Shown piece by piece: positions 49,765-60,013 of a DNA stretch of 64,000 nt. The notes under the pieces are model-generated. The model was not told the DNA's origin, did not search any database, and saw only the letters and a list, made by a program, of their open reading frames with translations. This stretch comes from Streptomyces sp. Je 1-332 (GTDB taxonomy: Bacteria; Actinomycetota; Actinomycetes; Streptomycetales; Streptomycetaceae). The stretch lies in the NCBI RefSeq assembly GCF_040730185.1, contig NZ_CP160402.1, positions 3,038,001 through 3,102,000 of the forward strand, given 5' to 3'. Numbering within the stretch: the stretch's first letter is position 1; every line of letters begins with the position of its first letter. Both the position numbers and the translations under genes were made by a program.

Positions 49765-50370
49765 TCAGCCCAACAGCTCCCGTACCACCGGCACCAGCGC
49801 CCGGAACGCCTTGCCCCGGTGGCTGATCGCGTTTTTCTCGTCGGCGGAGAGTTCCGCGCACGTGCGGGACTCGCCCTCCGGCTGGAGGATCGGGTCGTAG
49901 CCGAAGCCGCCCGTGCCGGACGGGGTGTGGCGGAGGGTGCCGCGGAGTTGGCCCTCCACCACCCTTTCCGTGCCGTCCGGCAACGCGAGGGCCGCCGCGC
50001 AGGCGAAGTGGGCGCCCCGGTGGGCGTCCGCGTCGATGTCGCCCAACTGGGCAAGCAGCAGCTGCAGGTTCGCGGTGTCGTCGCCGTGCTTGCCTGCCCA
50101 GCGGGCGGAGAAGATGCCGGGGGCGCCGCCGAGGACGTCGACGCAGAGGCCGGAGTCGTCGGCGACCGCGGGGAGGCCGGTGGCCTTGGCGAGGGCGTGG
50201 GCCTTGAGGAGGGCGTTCTCGGCGAAGGTGAGGCCGGTTTCCCTGACGTCGGGGATCTCGGGGTAGGCGTCCGCGCCGACGAGGTCGTGGGTGAGGCCTG
50301 CGTCGGCGAGGATCGCCCTGAGTTCCGTGATCTTGCCGGCGTTGCGGGTGGCGAGGATGAGGCGGGTCAT
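49765..50370 (-). CDS. rdgB: Non-canonical purine NTP pyrophosphatase (RdgB/HAM1)
   Basis: The 201-residue enzyme has LILATRNAGKITELRAIL, FAENALLKAHALAKATGLPAVADDSGL in pieces with the catalytic Asp pair, and GTGGFGYDPIL. It hydrolyses ITP, dITP and XTP to keep them out of DNA and RNA. RNase PH (rph) lies upstream in the same direction, a pairing seen in many actinobacteria, with a small lipoprotein gene between them. Confidence 0.95.
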   Translation of the reverse strand: MTRLILATRNAGKITELRAILADAGLTHDLVGADAYPEIPDVRETGLTFAENALLKAHALAKATGLPAVADDSGLCVDVLGGAPGIFSARWAGKHGDDTANLQLLLAQLGDIDADAHRGAHFACAAALALPDGTERVVEGQLRGTLRHTPSGTGGFGYDPILQPEGESRTCAELSADEKNAISHRGKAFRALVPVVRELLG

Positions 50371-50407
50371 GGTGATTAGTATCGACCAGCGTCCCGGCCC
50401 GCGGACG

Positions 50408-50803
50408 CTACGGGGTGCAGACCTTGGTCAGCTCGCTCGTCGCGTCGACGATCGGCTTGAGGTCGGGTGTCGCGTCGCCGTTGTCGATGGACGTGCGGAC
50501 GTTGCCGACGGCCTTGTCGAGGTCGTCGACCGCCTTGTTCACGTCGGTGTTGTCGGTCTTGTCGCCGATCTCGTCGATGTTCTTGTCGATCTTGTCGAGG
50601 GCCTCGTCCGCCTGTGTGGGGTCGTCGCCCGCCTTCTCGACGGCTTGCTGGAGGTCGGTGACGCTGTCCGCGATGGCGTCCGCGGTCTGGACGCAGTCCA
50701 GGGCCTTGTTGACGGCGTCGCAGCCGACCAGTCCTACGCCCGCCGGTACGGCGATGAGAACTGATGTGATGGCGATGGCGATACGGCGGTGGCGCGCGGC
50801 CAT
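50408..50803 (-). CDS. Small secreted helical lipoprotein
   Basis: The 131-residue precursor has a signal peptide with lipobox GLVGC. The mature part is acidic and helical, with Asp/Lys/Val-rich heptad-like stretches (VTDLQQAVEKAGDDPTQADEAL, IDKNIDEIGDKTDN in pieces) and two further Cys, one in LDCVQT and one two residues before the end. I do not recognise the family. It lies between rph and rdgB in the same orientation, with 143 and 37 bases between. Confidence 0.7.
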   Translation of the reverse strand: MAARHRRIAIAITSVLIAVPAGVGLVGCDAVNKALDCVQTADAIADSVTDLQQAVEKAGDDPTQADEALDKIDKNIDEIGDKTDNTDVNKAVDDLDKAVGNVRTSIDNGDATPDLKPIVDATSELTKVCTP

Positions 50804-50946
50804 GCGTGGGTCCCTCCCCGAGTGCTGTTACGGGCGCACGGCTTTGCCCGGGCGCCCGTAACCGTAAGAACGCTTGTGGGGGGCCTGTTGGTTGCCTGTG
50901 GGCCGGGGCCGGTTGGCGGTTGGCGGTTGGCGGGTCCGCTGCTTCT

Positions 50947-51699
50947 CTACTTCGTTGCTTCGAGTGCTTCGCGCTGGAACGCGGCGAGGTCCTCGCAGCC
51001 GCCGACCGCGAGGTCGAGCAGCGCGTTGAGTTCCTTGCGGTCGAAGGGCTCGGCCTCGGCGGTGCCCTGGACCTCGACGAAGCGGCCGTCGCCGGTGCAG
51101 ACGACGTTCATGTCGGTGTCGGCCTTGACGTCCTCCTCGTAGCGCAGGTCGAGGAGGGGTACGCCGGCGACGATGCCGACGGAGACGGCGGAGACGGTGT
51201 CGGTCAGCGGCTTGCGGCCGGCCTTGATGAGCTTCTTGCCCTGGGCCCAGGCGACGGCGTCGGCCAGGGCCACGTAGGCGCCGGTGATCGCGGCGGTGCG
51301 GGTGCCGCCGTCGGCCTGGAGTACGTCGCAGTCGAGGACGATGGTGTTCTCGCCGAGCGCCTTGTAGTCGATGACGGCGCGGAGGCTGCGGCCGATGAGC
51401 CGGGAGATCTCGTGGGTGCGGCCGCCGATCTTGCCGCGTACGGCTTCGCGGTCGCCGCGGGTGTTGGTGGAGCGCGGGAGCATCGAGTACTCGGCGGTGA
51501 CCCAGCCTTCGCCGCTGCCCTTGCGCCAGCGCGGGACCCCTTCGGTGACGGAGGCGGTGCAGAAGACCTTGGTGTCGCCGAAGGAGATGAGGACGGAGCC
51601 CTCGGCATGCTTGCTCCAGCCGCGCTCGATGGTGATCGGGCGAAGCTGTTCGGGGGTACGGCCGTCGATGCGGGGCGCGGAGAGAGGCGTGGAGGACAT
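50947..51699 (-). CDS. rph: Ribonuclease PH
   Basis: The 250-residue phosphorolytic exonuclease trims tRNA 3' ends. Diagnostic stretches are [49 protein letters not shown] and [22 protein letters not shown] 51699 gives the standard length; a frame reaching to 51741 adds non-conserved residues. It is followed by the lipoprotein gene and rdgB. Confidence 0.95.
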   Translation of the reverse strand: MSSTPLSAPRIDGRTPEQLRPITIERGWSKHAEGSVLISFGDTKVFCTASVTEGVPRWRKGSGEGWVTAEYSMLPRSTNTRGDREAVRGKIGGRTHEISRLIGRSLRAVIDYKALGENTIVLDCDVLQADGGTRTAAITGAYVALADAVAWAQGKKLIKAGRKPLTDTVSAVSVGIVAGVPLLDLRYEEDVKADTDMNVVCTGDGRFVEVQGTAEAEPFDRKELNALLDLAVGGCEDLAAFQREALEATK

Positions 51700-51748
51700 G
51701 CGGCTGACCCTATCGGCAGATGGAGGGGGTCCCGCGTCCACGCATGGC

Positions 51749-51780
51749 CGAGGGCCCCGCCGGTCTCGGCGGGGCCCTCG
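51749..51780. terminator. Terminator after nagF
   Basis: A perfect 14-bp stem cgagggccccgccg and complement with loop gtct, between the nagF stop and the rph start on the minus strand. Confidence 0.88.
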
Positions 51781-51800
51781 GGTGTCGTGAGGTCAGTTGC

Positions 51801-52034
51801 TCACATCATGTCTTCGATGTCGGCGGCGATCGGGTCGGCGTCCGTGCCGATGACGACCTGGATCGCGGTGCCCATCTTGACGACGCCGTGGGCGCCGGCG
51901 GCCTTCAGCGCGGCGTCGTCGACCAGGCCCGGGTCCTTGACCTCGGTGCGGAGGCGGGTGATGCAGCCCTCGACCTCTTCGATGTTGTCGATGCCACCGA
52001 GCCCGGCGACGATCTTCTCAGCCTTGCTGGCCAT
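51801..52034 (-). CDS. nagF: PTS enzyme IIB, N-acetylglucosamine type
   Basis: The 77-residue protein is a single EIIB domain of the glucose/GlcNAc family, with phospho-Cys in EEVEGCITRLRTEV and VVKMGTAIQVVIG. It passes phosphate from EIIA to the sugar carried by a separate EIIC, matching S. coelicolor, where nagF is divergent from nagE1/nagE2. A DasR site lies in the shared promoter (52211-52226). Confidence 0.92.
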   Translation of the reverse strand: MASKAEKIVAGLGGIDNIEEVEGCITRLRTEVKDPGLVDDAALKAAGAHGVVKMGTAIQVVIGTDADPIAADIEDMM

Positions 52035-52210
52035 GGTGTTCTCCCTGTTCTTAAAGGACGCGGCCTCACCACACCGTAGGCCCGCTTTGTCACGGTAACG
52101 CACGGTTGGAGCATCTTCGCGGGCGGTTGCGGCACTCGTACCCAATGATGGCGATCAAGGTGCCATCCCTCTTGCCATTCCTGCCGGGACGGCACCGCAC
52201 TCGTTCCGCA

Positions 52211-52226
52211 ACTGGTCTACACCAGT
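52211..52226. promoter_or_regulatory. DasR binding site (dre) between nagF and nagE1
   Basis: ACTGGTCTACACCAGT matches the dre consensus A(C/G)TGGTCTAGACCA(C/G)T at all but one position. DasR represses GlcNAc uptake genes until glucosamine-6-phosphate accumulates. It lies 44 bases before nagE1 and 177 before nagF. Confidence 0.92.
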
Positions 52227-52269
52227 TTTCAACGCCCGCCAAACCTGGCCTGTTCCGGAGGGGACGCCG

Positions 52270-53583
52270 ATGAGTTCCGAAGCAGCAGCGGTGCCGCAGA
52301 AGCGGTGGTGGAACGGGCTTTTCCAGGGCCTGCAGAAGATGGGCCGCAGCCTCCAGCTGCCCATCGCTGTCCTCCCCGCCGCCGGCATCCTGAACCGCCT
52401 CGGACAGCCGGATGTCTTCGGCGCGGACGGCCTCGGCTGGGACAACGTCGCCAAGGTCTTCGCGGCGGCGGGCGGCTCGCTCCTGGACTCCACCCTCGGC
52501 CTGCCCCTGCTGTTCTGCATCGGCGTCGCGATCGGCATGGCGAAGAAGTCGGACGGCTCGACGGCGCTCGCCGCGGTCGTGGGCTTCCTCGTGTACTACG
52601 CGGTGCTTCGCGCCTTCCCCGACGACTGCCCGGCGGACACCACCTTCGGCGCCGCCGGGATGTGGAGCGGCGTCTGTATCGCGGAGGACGGGACGCCCGC
52701 GCAGGCGGCGTACCAGAATCCCGGGGTCTTCGGCGGCATCGTGATGGGCCTGCTCGCCGCGTGGTTCTGGCAGCGCTACCACCGCGTGAAGCTGGTCGAC
52801 TGGCTCGGCTTCTTCAACGGCCGCCGCCTGGTGCCGATCATCATGGCGTTCGTCGGCCTGGTCTTCGCCGGGATCTGTGTGTGGGTCTGGCCGCCCATCG
52901 GTGACGCGCTGACCAGCTTCTCCAAGTGGCTCGTGGACCTGGGGTGGCTGGGCTCGGGAATCTTCGGCGTGGCCAACCGCGCGCTGCTCACGGTCGGCCT
53001 GCACCAGTTCCTGAACACCTTCGTCTGGTTCCAGTTCGGCGACTACACGAAGCCGGACGGCACGATCGTGCACGGCGACATCAACCGCTTCCTGGCGGGC
53101 GACCCGACGGCCGGTCAGTTCACATCGGGCTTCTTCCCGATCATGATGTTCGCCCTGCCCGCCGCGGCCCTCGCCATCACACACGCGGCCCGTCCCGAGC
53201 GCCGCAAGGTGGTCGGCGGCCTGATGCTCTCGGTCGGCCTGACGTCGTTCGTCACCGGCATCACCGAACCGATCGAGTACTCGTTCCTGTTCATCGCGCC
53301 CGCGCTGTACGCGATCCACGCGGTGCTCACCGGCGTCTCCATGGCGGTGACGTGGGCGCTGGGGGTCAAGGACGGCTTCAGCTTCTCGGCGGGTCTGATC
53401 GACTACGTCATCAACTGGAGTCTGGCGACCAAACCCTGGCTGATCATTCCGATCGGTCTTGTCTTCGCCGCCGTGTACTACGTCCTGTTCAGCTTCGTGA
53501 TCCGCAAGTTCGACCTGCATACGCCGGGGCGCGAGCCGGAGGAGGAAGCGGAAGCACAGGACTCGGAGCAGACGAAGGCGTAG
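52270..53583 (+). CDS. nagE1: PTS enzyme IIC, N-acetylglucosamine type
   Basis: The 437-residue permease has the EIIC fold of the glucose/GlcNAc family with about ten membrane helices: GRSLQLPIAVLPAAGIL, GMAKKSDGSTALAAVVGF, GFFNGRRLVPIIMAF, FGVANRALLTVGLHQFLN and GITEPIEYSFLF, whose Glu is in the sugar site. It lacks EIIA and EIIB domains and depends on NagF. GGAGGGG lies upstream of the ATG. The acidic C-terminal tail is cytoplasmic. Confidence 0.92.
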   Translation: MSSEAAAVPQKRWWNGLFQGLQKMGRSLQLPIAVLPAAGILNRLGQPDVFGADGLGWDNVAKVFAAAGGSLLDSTLGLPLLFCIGVAIGMAKKSDGSTALAAVVGFLVYYAVLRAFPDDCPADTTFGAAGMWSGVCIAEDGTPAQAAYQNPGVFGGIVMGLLAAWFWQRYHRVKLVDWLGFFNGRRLVPIIMAFVGLVFAGICVWVWPPIGDALTSFSKWLVDLGWLGSGIFGVANRALLTVGLHQFLNTFVWFQFGDYTKPDGTIVHGDINRFLAGDPTAGQFTSGFFPIMMFALPAAALAITHAARPERRKVVGGLMLSVGLTSFVTGITEPIEYSFLFIAPALYAIHAVLTGVSMAVTWALGVKDGFSFSAGLIDYVINWSLATKPWLIIPIGLVFAAVYYVLFSFVIRKFDLHTPGREPEEEAEAQDSEQTKA

Positions 53584-53734
53584 TCGCTGGCAGGGCTCGC
53601 GCCGCGGCCCGCTCCCGCATCTCAGCGGAAGACCCTCGGTCCTCAAGGTCCCGGGGTCTTTCAGCGTGTATTTCGCGTTATGGCGGACCCCACAAAACTC
53701 GTGGGTTCCTTACGTCACCTTCACCGTGCTACAA

Positions 53735-53766
53735 CAGGTCTACACCACTAATTGGTGTAGACCACG
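53735..53766. promoter_or_regulatory. Double DasR site upstream of nagE2
   Basis: Two head-to-head dre-like sites, around CAGGTCTACACCACT and ATTGGTGTAGACCACG, form a perfect 11-bp inverted repeat GGTCTACACCA/TGGTGTAGACC with a 5-base centre (53737-53763). They end about 85 bases before the nagE2 start. Confidence 0.88.
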
Positions 53767-53849
53767 CGGCCGTCGGCCGCGGCCCCCGGAGACGCCGCCG
53801 TCCCCCACTTCCGTGTCCCCAGGCGGCGCCTTGCCCACTGGAGGAAGTT

Positions 53850-55115
<1,266 letters not shown>

Positions 55116-55137
55116 CCTCCGCCCCACTTCGGGACGT

Positions 55138-55173
55138 AAGCCCCGCACCGTTGCGACCAACGGTGCGGGGCTT
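55138..55173. terminator. Terminator after nagE2
   Basis: A perfect 16-bp stem (aagccccgcaccgttg and complement) with loop cgac, followed by tgtcc. Confidence 0.9.
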
Positions 55174-55203
55174 TGTCCGTTCCGTCCGCCTACGGTCGTC
55201 CTT

Positions 55204-56121
55204 ATGACGACTCCTCGCGTGACGACCCCCCGCATCCTCGACCTCGACCGCGACGGCCTCGCCGCACTCCGCGGTCGCTCCCTGACCGCTTCCGTGGCCG
55301 CCGCAGAGGGCCGCACCATGGTCGGCGAGGTCTTCGCTGACCGGGCCGCCCTCGTTCCCATGCCGGGCATGCCCGGTGTGCACAACGCCGAGCTCGTCGC
55401 GGCCTTCGGCGCCGACATCGTCGTACTGAACCTGATCGAGCGGGCCTGGGACGGCGAGCGGCTCGATCTGCCGGGCCTCGGCACGTTCGCCTCGATCACC
55501 GAACTCGCCGCCTTCATCGGCCGGCCCGTCGGCGTCAATCTGGAGCCCGGCGACGTCCCCGAGATCCGCCGCGCCAAGCCCGAGTACGCCAGGCGGCTCA
55601 TCGACATGGGGGCGGCGATGCTCTGCCTGACGGCGAATCCGGGGACGGGCGGTTCGTACGAGGGGCTCGCGCGGGTGACCGAGGAGCTGCGGCAGGGCCT
55701 CGGGGACGACGTCGCGCTGTGGAGCGGCAAGATGCACCACGCGGGCCACCCGGAGCGCGTCACGGCCGCACGGCTCACCTCGCTCGTGGACGCGGGCGCC
55801 GACGGTGTGGTCATGCCGCTGCCGGGGACGCTGCCCGGGGTCACCAAGGAGCTGGCGGCCGAGGCGGTGGCCGCGGTGCAGGACGCGGGGGCGGTCGTGA
55901 TGGGGGCGATCGGCACCAGCCAGGAGGGCAGCCACGCGAACGTCGTGCCGCAGCTGGCCCTGAACGCGAAGGAAGTGGGCGTGGACGCCCACCACTTCGG
56001 TGACTCCTACCTGCCGGGCATGTGCGATCCGGAGGTCATGTACGCGTACTCGGTCGCGATCCGCGGCCGCCGCCACACCTGGAACAGGATGGCGCTGGGC
56101 GGCCGCGGGACCAGGCGCTGA
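55204..56121 (+). CDS. TIM-barrel-like protein of unknown function (DUF7916-like)
   Basis: The 305-residue protein looks like an alpha/beta barrel: FGADIVVLNLIERAW, RPVGVNLEPGDVPEIRRA, LTANPGTGGSYEGLARV, LWSGKMHHAGHPE, AGADGVVMPLPGTLPGVTKE, GTSQEGSHANVVPQLALNAK, VDAHHFGDSYLPGMCDPEVMY. Relatives are often annotated as PEP phosphonomutase- or haloacid dehalogenase-like, but the motifs of those enzymes are not present. Relatives also lie near PTS genes in firmicutes, as here, so sugar phosphate metabolism is possible. Start ATG 55204 has no strong ribosome site. Confidence 0.7.
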   Translation: MTTPRVTTPRILDLDRDGLAALRGRSLTASVAAAEGRTMVGEVFADRAALVPMPGMPGVHNAELVAAFGADIVVLNLIERAWDGERLDLPGLGTFASITELAAFIGRPVGVNLEPGDVPEIRRAKPEYARRLIDMGAAMLCLTANPGTGGSYEGLARVTEELRQGLGDDVALWSGKMHHAGHPERVTAARLTSLVDAGADGVVMPLPGTLPGVTKELAAEAVAAVQDAGAVVMGAIGTSQEGSHANVVPQLALNAKEVGVDAHHFGDSYLPGMCDPEVMYAYSVAIRGRRHTWNRMALGGRGTRR

Positions 56122-56132
56122 CCGGCGGCGCG

Positions 56133-56885
56133 CTAGACCTCGTAGCTGTGGCCGGGCCGCGCCAGTTCGGCCGTCCCGTCGTACACCTCGCGCGCGTCCG
56201 CCAGGTTCACCTGGGGGTCCGTCCACGGCGGGATGTGGGTCAGGAGCAGGCGCCCGGCACCCGCGCGCCGGGCGGTCTCGCCCGCCTCACGGCCGTTGAG
56301 GTGCAGGTCGGGGATGTTCTCCTTGCCGTGCGTGAAGGCCGCCTCGCAGAGGAACAGGTCGGTGTCGGTGGCCAGTTCGTCCAGCGCGTGGCACACACCC
56401 GTGTCTCCCGAGTACGTGAGGGACCTGCCCCCGTGCTCGACGCGGATGGCGTACGCCTCGACGGGGTGGCACACCTTCTCCGTACGGACGGAGAACGGGC
56501 CGATGTCGAACGAGGCCGGCTTCACGGTGTGGAAGTCGAAGACCTCGCTCATCGAGGAGGCCGAGGGGGTGTCGGCGTACGCGGTGGTGAGGCGCTGTTC
56601 GGTGCCCTCGGGTCCGTAGACCGGGAGGGGGGCGCAGCGGCCGCCTTCGTGCCGGTAGTAGCGCGCCACGAAGTAGGCGCACATGTCGATGCAGTGGTCG
56701 GCGTGCAGATGGCTGAGGAAGATCGCGTCCAGGTCGTAGAGACCGACATGGCGCTGCAGCTCGCCCAGGGCGCCATTGCCCATGTCGAGAAGCAGCCGGA
56801 AGCCGTCGGCCTCGACGAGGTAGCTCGAGCAGGCCGAGTCCGCGGACGGAAACGACCCCGAGCAGCCGACGACGGTGAGCTTCAT
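56133..56885 (-). CDS. MBL-fold metallohydrolase, RNase Z-like
   Basis: The 250-residue protein has the metallo-beta-lactamase site FLSHLHADHCIDMCAYF, a later His in KVCHPVEAYAIR, Asp in LTYSGDTGVC and a final His in LLLTHIPPW. It resembles the RNase Z/phosphodiesterase branch but lacks the long exosite arm of tRNase Z, so the substrate is open. It is convergent with the TIM-barrel gene (11 bases between). Confidence 0.88.
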   Translation of the reverse strand: MKLTVVGCSGSFPSADSACSSYLVEADGFRLLLDMGNGALGELQRHVGLYDLDAIFLSHLHADHCIDMCAYFVARYYRHEGGRCAPLPVYGPEGTEQRLTTAYADTPSASSMSEVFDFHTVKPASFDIGPFSVRTEKVCHPVEAYAIRVEHGGRSLTYSGDTGVCHALDELATDTDLFLCEAAFTHGKENIPDLHLNGREAGETARRAGAGRLLLTHIPPWTDPQVNLADAREVYDGTAELARPGHSYEV

Positions 56886-57108
56886 GGAGCGGAAACCTCC
56901 GGGGGCGAAACGGGGGTTGTGCGGGGCGTTGCGGGGGGTTCGCGAAGTGCCTGCGGGAGGCTCTTCGGGGAGTCCTGCGGTCCGTCGAGCGTAAGGCGCA
57001 AAACGTCAGGTCGCTCCTCCGTCGTGGGCCGTTGTGGGAGAACTCACCTGCGCTGTCACCGGTTCGGGGGGCGCGCGGGGCCGGGAGCGCCCCGGTACCG
57101 TCTGCGGT

Positions 57109-57570
57109 ATGGATACGTCATGGTGGCTCGCGCTGGGCGCCGTGGTGGTGCTCGCGGCGGTCGCCGCGGTGGTGGACGGCAGGGGCCGCAGCGACCGCGG
57201 GCCCCGCGGCCGGACCACCCGGCCGCCGGGCAGGCCACGCGGGCCGCGGCGGGGGCAGCCCGCGCCGAAGCCCGCGGAGATCTGGTGGGCGAAGGTGCCT
57301 TACGAGGACGGGCCGGGCACGAAGGACCGGCCCTGTCTCGTGCTGTCCGTGCGGGGGCAGAGCGCGGTCGTCGCGAAGATCACCAGCAGGTACCACGACG
57401 AACGGGCCGGGGTGATTCCGCTGCCGCCCGGGTCGGTGGGGGACGCGCGGGGCCGCCCCAGTTTCCTGGAGACGGACGAGCTGCGGGACGTGCCGGTGTG
57501 GGAGTTCCGCAGGCGGGCGGGGATCGTGGATCCGGCGCTGTGGGATCAGGTCCGTTACCTGGCGGGTTGA
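57109..57570 (+). CDS. Membrane-anchored PemK/MazF-like protein
   Basis: The 153-residue protein has an N-terminal membrane helix (WWLALGAVVVLAAVAAVVD), a basic Pro/Arg/Gly-rich linker and a MazF-fold domain from about residue 60: PAEIWWAKVPYEDGPGTKDRPCLVLSV, SFLETDELRDVPVWEF. MazF toxins are soluble mRNA interferases with an antitoxin; here the domain is tethered and no antitoxin gene is adjacent. It may not be a toxin. The topology places the domain in the cytoplasm. Confidence 0.78.
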   Translation: MDTSWWLALGAVVVLAAVAAVVDGRGRSDRGPRGRTTRPPGRPRGPRRGQPAPKPAEIWWAKVPYEDGPGTKDRPCLVLSVRGQSAVVAKITSRYHDERAGVIPLPPGSVGDARGRPSFLETDELRDVPVWEFRRRAGIVDPALWDQVRYLAG

Positions 57571-57582
57571 GCGGCGACGTAA

Positions 57583-57622
57583 AACGCGGGGCGGGCCGGA
57601 TGTGTCCGGCCCGCCCCGCGTT
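57583..57622. terminator. Bidirectional terminator
   Basis: A perfect 18-bp stem with loop tgtg lies between the MazF-like gene and the convergent cysM. Confidence 0.92.
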
Positions 57623-57637
57623 CGTCTGTGTTCGGCG

Positions 57638-58597
<960 letters not shown>

Positions 58598-58876
58598 TCA
58601 GACCATGCCGCCGGCCACGGCCGGCAGGATCGTGACGTTGTCGCCGTCCGCGAGCTTGGTGGAGATGCCGTCCAGGAAGCGGACGTCCTCGTCGTTCAGG
58701 TACACGTTCACGAAACGGCGCAGCTTGTCGCCGTCCACGATGCGCTCGGCGATGCCCGCGTGCCGCGAGTCGAGGTCGCTGAAGAGCTCGGCGAGGTTGT
58801 CGCCGCTGCCCTCGACGGCCTTGGCGCCGTCGGTGTAGGTGCGGAGGATGGTCGGGATGCGGACCTCGATGGCCAT
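58598..58876 (-). CDS. cysO: Sulfur carrier protein CysO (MoaD/ThiS fold)
   Basis: The 92-residue protein is ubiquitin-like: IEVRIPTILRTYTDGAKAVE, LRRFVNVYLNDEDVRFLDG, LADGDNVTILPAVAGGMV. The thiocarboxylate forms on the last Gly of the di-glycine. Here two residues, Met-Val, follow the Gly-Gly, so the protein must be trimmed before activation. A JAMM protease of the Mec type, which fits this task, is encoded at 62318-62740. ATG 58876 is preceded by GGAGC. Confidence 0.93.
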   Translation of the reverse strand: MAIEVRIPTILRTYTDGAKAVEGSGDNLAELFSDLDSRHAGIAERIVDGDKLRRFVNVYLNDEDVRFLDGISTKLADGDNVTILPAVAGGMV

Positions 58877-59038
58877 GGCTTGGGCTCCTGTCGGGAGAGT
58901 CACGTGGGTGGGCGCGCGGCGGCCCGGTCGTGCGGAGTGCGTAAGTGCGGGGTGCGGGGTGCGTGGGCGCGGATGCGCGAGTGCGCAGGGCGTTACGCGG
59001 AGGTGGCGCCGCGGCTCACGGCCGTACGGCGGCGGCTG

Positions 59039-59140
59039 TCAGCGCGAACAGATCGCGCTGGAGAGCCTGCACAAATCGACGTGCAGACGCGCAACGAGCA
59101 GCATGCCCGGCATCTTGTCGCTCACGTCGTGGGGAACCAT
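59039..59140 (-). CDS. Cys-containing leader peptide upstream of cysO-cysM
   Basis: A 33-codon ORF starts MVPHDVSDKMPGMLLVAR and continues LHVDLCRLSSAICSR to TGA. The block HVDLCR-x-x-SAIC is the signature of Streptomyces leader peptides found in front of sulfur assimilation genes. Ribosome stalling at the two Cys codons when cysteine is short would change the folding of the 162-base leader before cysO. The mechanism is inferred from related actinobacterial cases. Confidence 0.85.
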   Translation of the reverse strand: MVPHDVSDKMPGMLLVARLHVDLCRLSSAICSR

Positions 59141-59209
59141 GCGGTCATCGTATCGATTCCCGGTCCGGGTTCTGGAATGTGATCTCACATCGTGGATGGT
59201 TTGCGTCCA

Positions 59210-60013
59210 TCACGTGGATGAGGGGAGCCGCGGCGCAGCTGAGGGCAGGTAGGTGACCGTCGGAGCGCCCGTGGCCGGATGCACCGCCACCTCCGCCGTC
59301 ACCCCGTACACCTCGGCGAGGAGTTCGCTGGTCAGGACCTCCTTCGGCGCACCTGACGCGACGAGGCGGCCGGCGTCGAGCACGTACAGACGGTCGCAGT
59401 AGTACGCGGCCAGGTTGAGGTCGTGCAGGGCCAGGAGGTTCGTGGTGCCGAGGTCGCGGACGAGGGCGAGGATCTCCAGCTGGTAGCGGATGTCCAGGTG
59501 GTTGGTCGGCTCGTCCAGGACGAGGACCGCGGGCTCCTGCACCAGCGACCTCGCCACCAGGGCGCTCTGGCGCTCGCCGCCGGAGAGCCCGGCGAAGACA
59601 CGGTGGGCGAGGCCGGCCGCGCCGACGCGTTCCAACGCGTCGGTGACCAAGGCGGCGTCCTGCGCGGTGTCCGCCTCCCAGAAGCGCTTGTGCGGGGAGC
59701 GGCCCATGGCGACGATCTGCCGGACGGTGAGCTCGAAGCCGGTGTGCCCGTCCTGCGGGACGGTGGCGATGCGGCGGGCCCGTTCCTTGGCCGAGCGGGC
59801 CGCCAGGTCGTCGCCGTCCAGGAGCACGCGGCCGCCGGTGGGCGCCAGGGCGCCGTAGACGCAGCGCAGGAGGGTGGTCTTGCCGCTGCCGTTGGGGCCG
59901 ACGATGCCGATGGTCTCGCCCCGGGCCGCGTGCAGGGTGACGTCGTCGACCAGCCGCAGGCCGCCGGACGTCTCGTACGTGAGGTTCTCGGTGCGCAGCA
60001 TCATGCCGGTCAT
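59210..60013 (-). CDS. btuD: Cobalamin-type ABC transporter ATP-binding protein
   Basis: The 267-residue ATPase has Walker A (GPNGSGKTTLLRC), signature LSGGERQSALVARSL, Walker B (VLVLDEPTNHLD) and H-loop (LALHDLNLAA), typical of the FecE/BtuD group. Its ATG overlaps the permease TGA as ATGA. The cobalamin riboswitch in front of the first gene points to vitamin B12 or cobinamide as the cargo. Confidence 0.88.
   Translation of the reverse strand: MTGMMLRTENLTYETSGGLRLVDDVTLHAARGETIGIVGPNGSGKTTLLRCVYGALAPTGGRVLLDGDDLAARSAKERARRIATVPQDGHTGFELTVRQIVAMGRSPHKRFWEADTAQDAALVTDALERVGAAGLAHRVFAGLSGGERQSALVARSLVQEPAVLVLDEPTNHLDIRYQLEILALVRDLGTTNLLALHDLNLAAYYCDRLYVLDAGRLVASGAPKEVLTSELLAEVYGVTAEVAVHPATGAPTVTYLPSAAPRLPSST

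Noticed and set aside
52926..53849. In-frame upstream extension that would fuse nagE2 to part of the nagE1 region
   Set aside because: It overlaps nagE1 out of frame, crosses the DasR sites and lacks any motif; GTG 53850 has a strong ribosome site.
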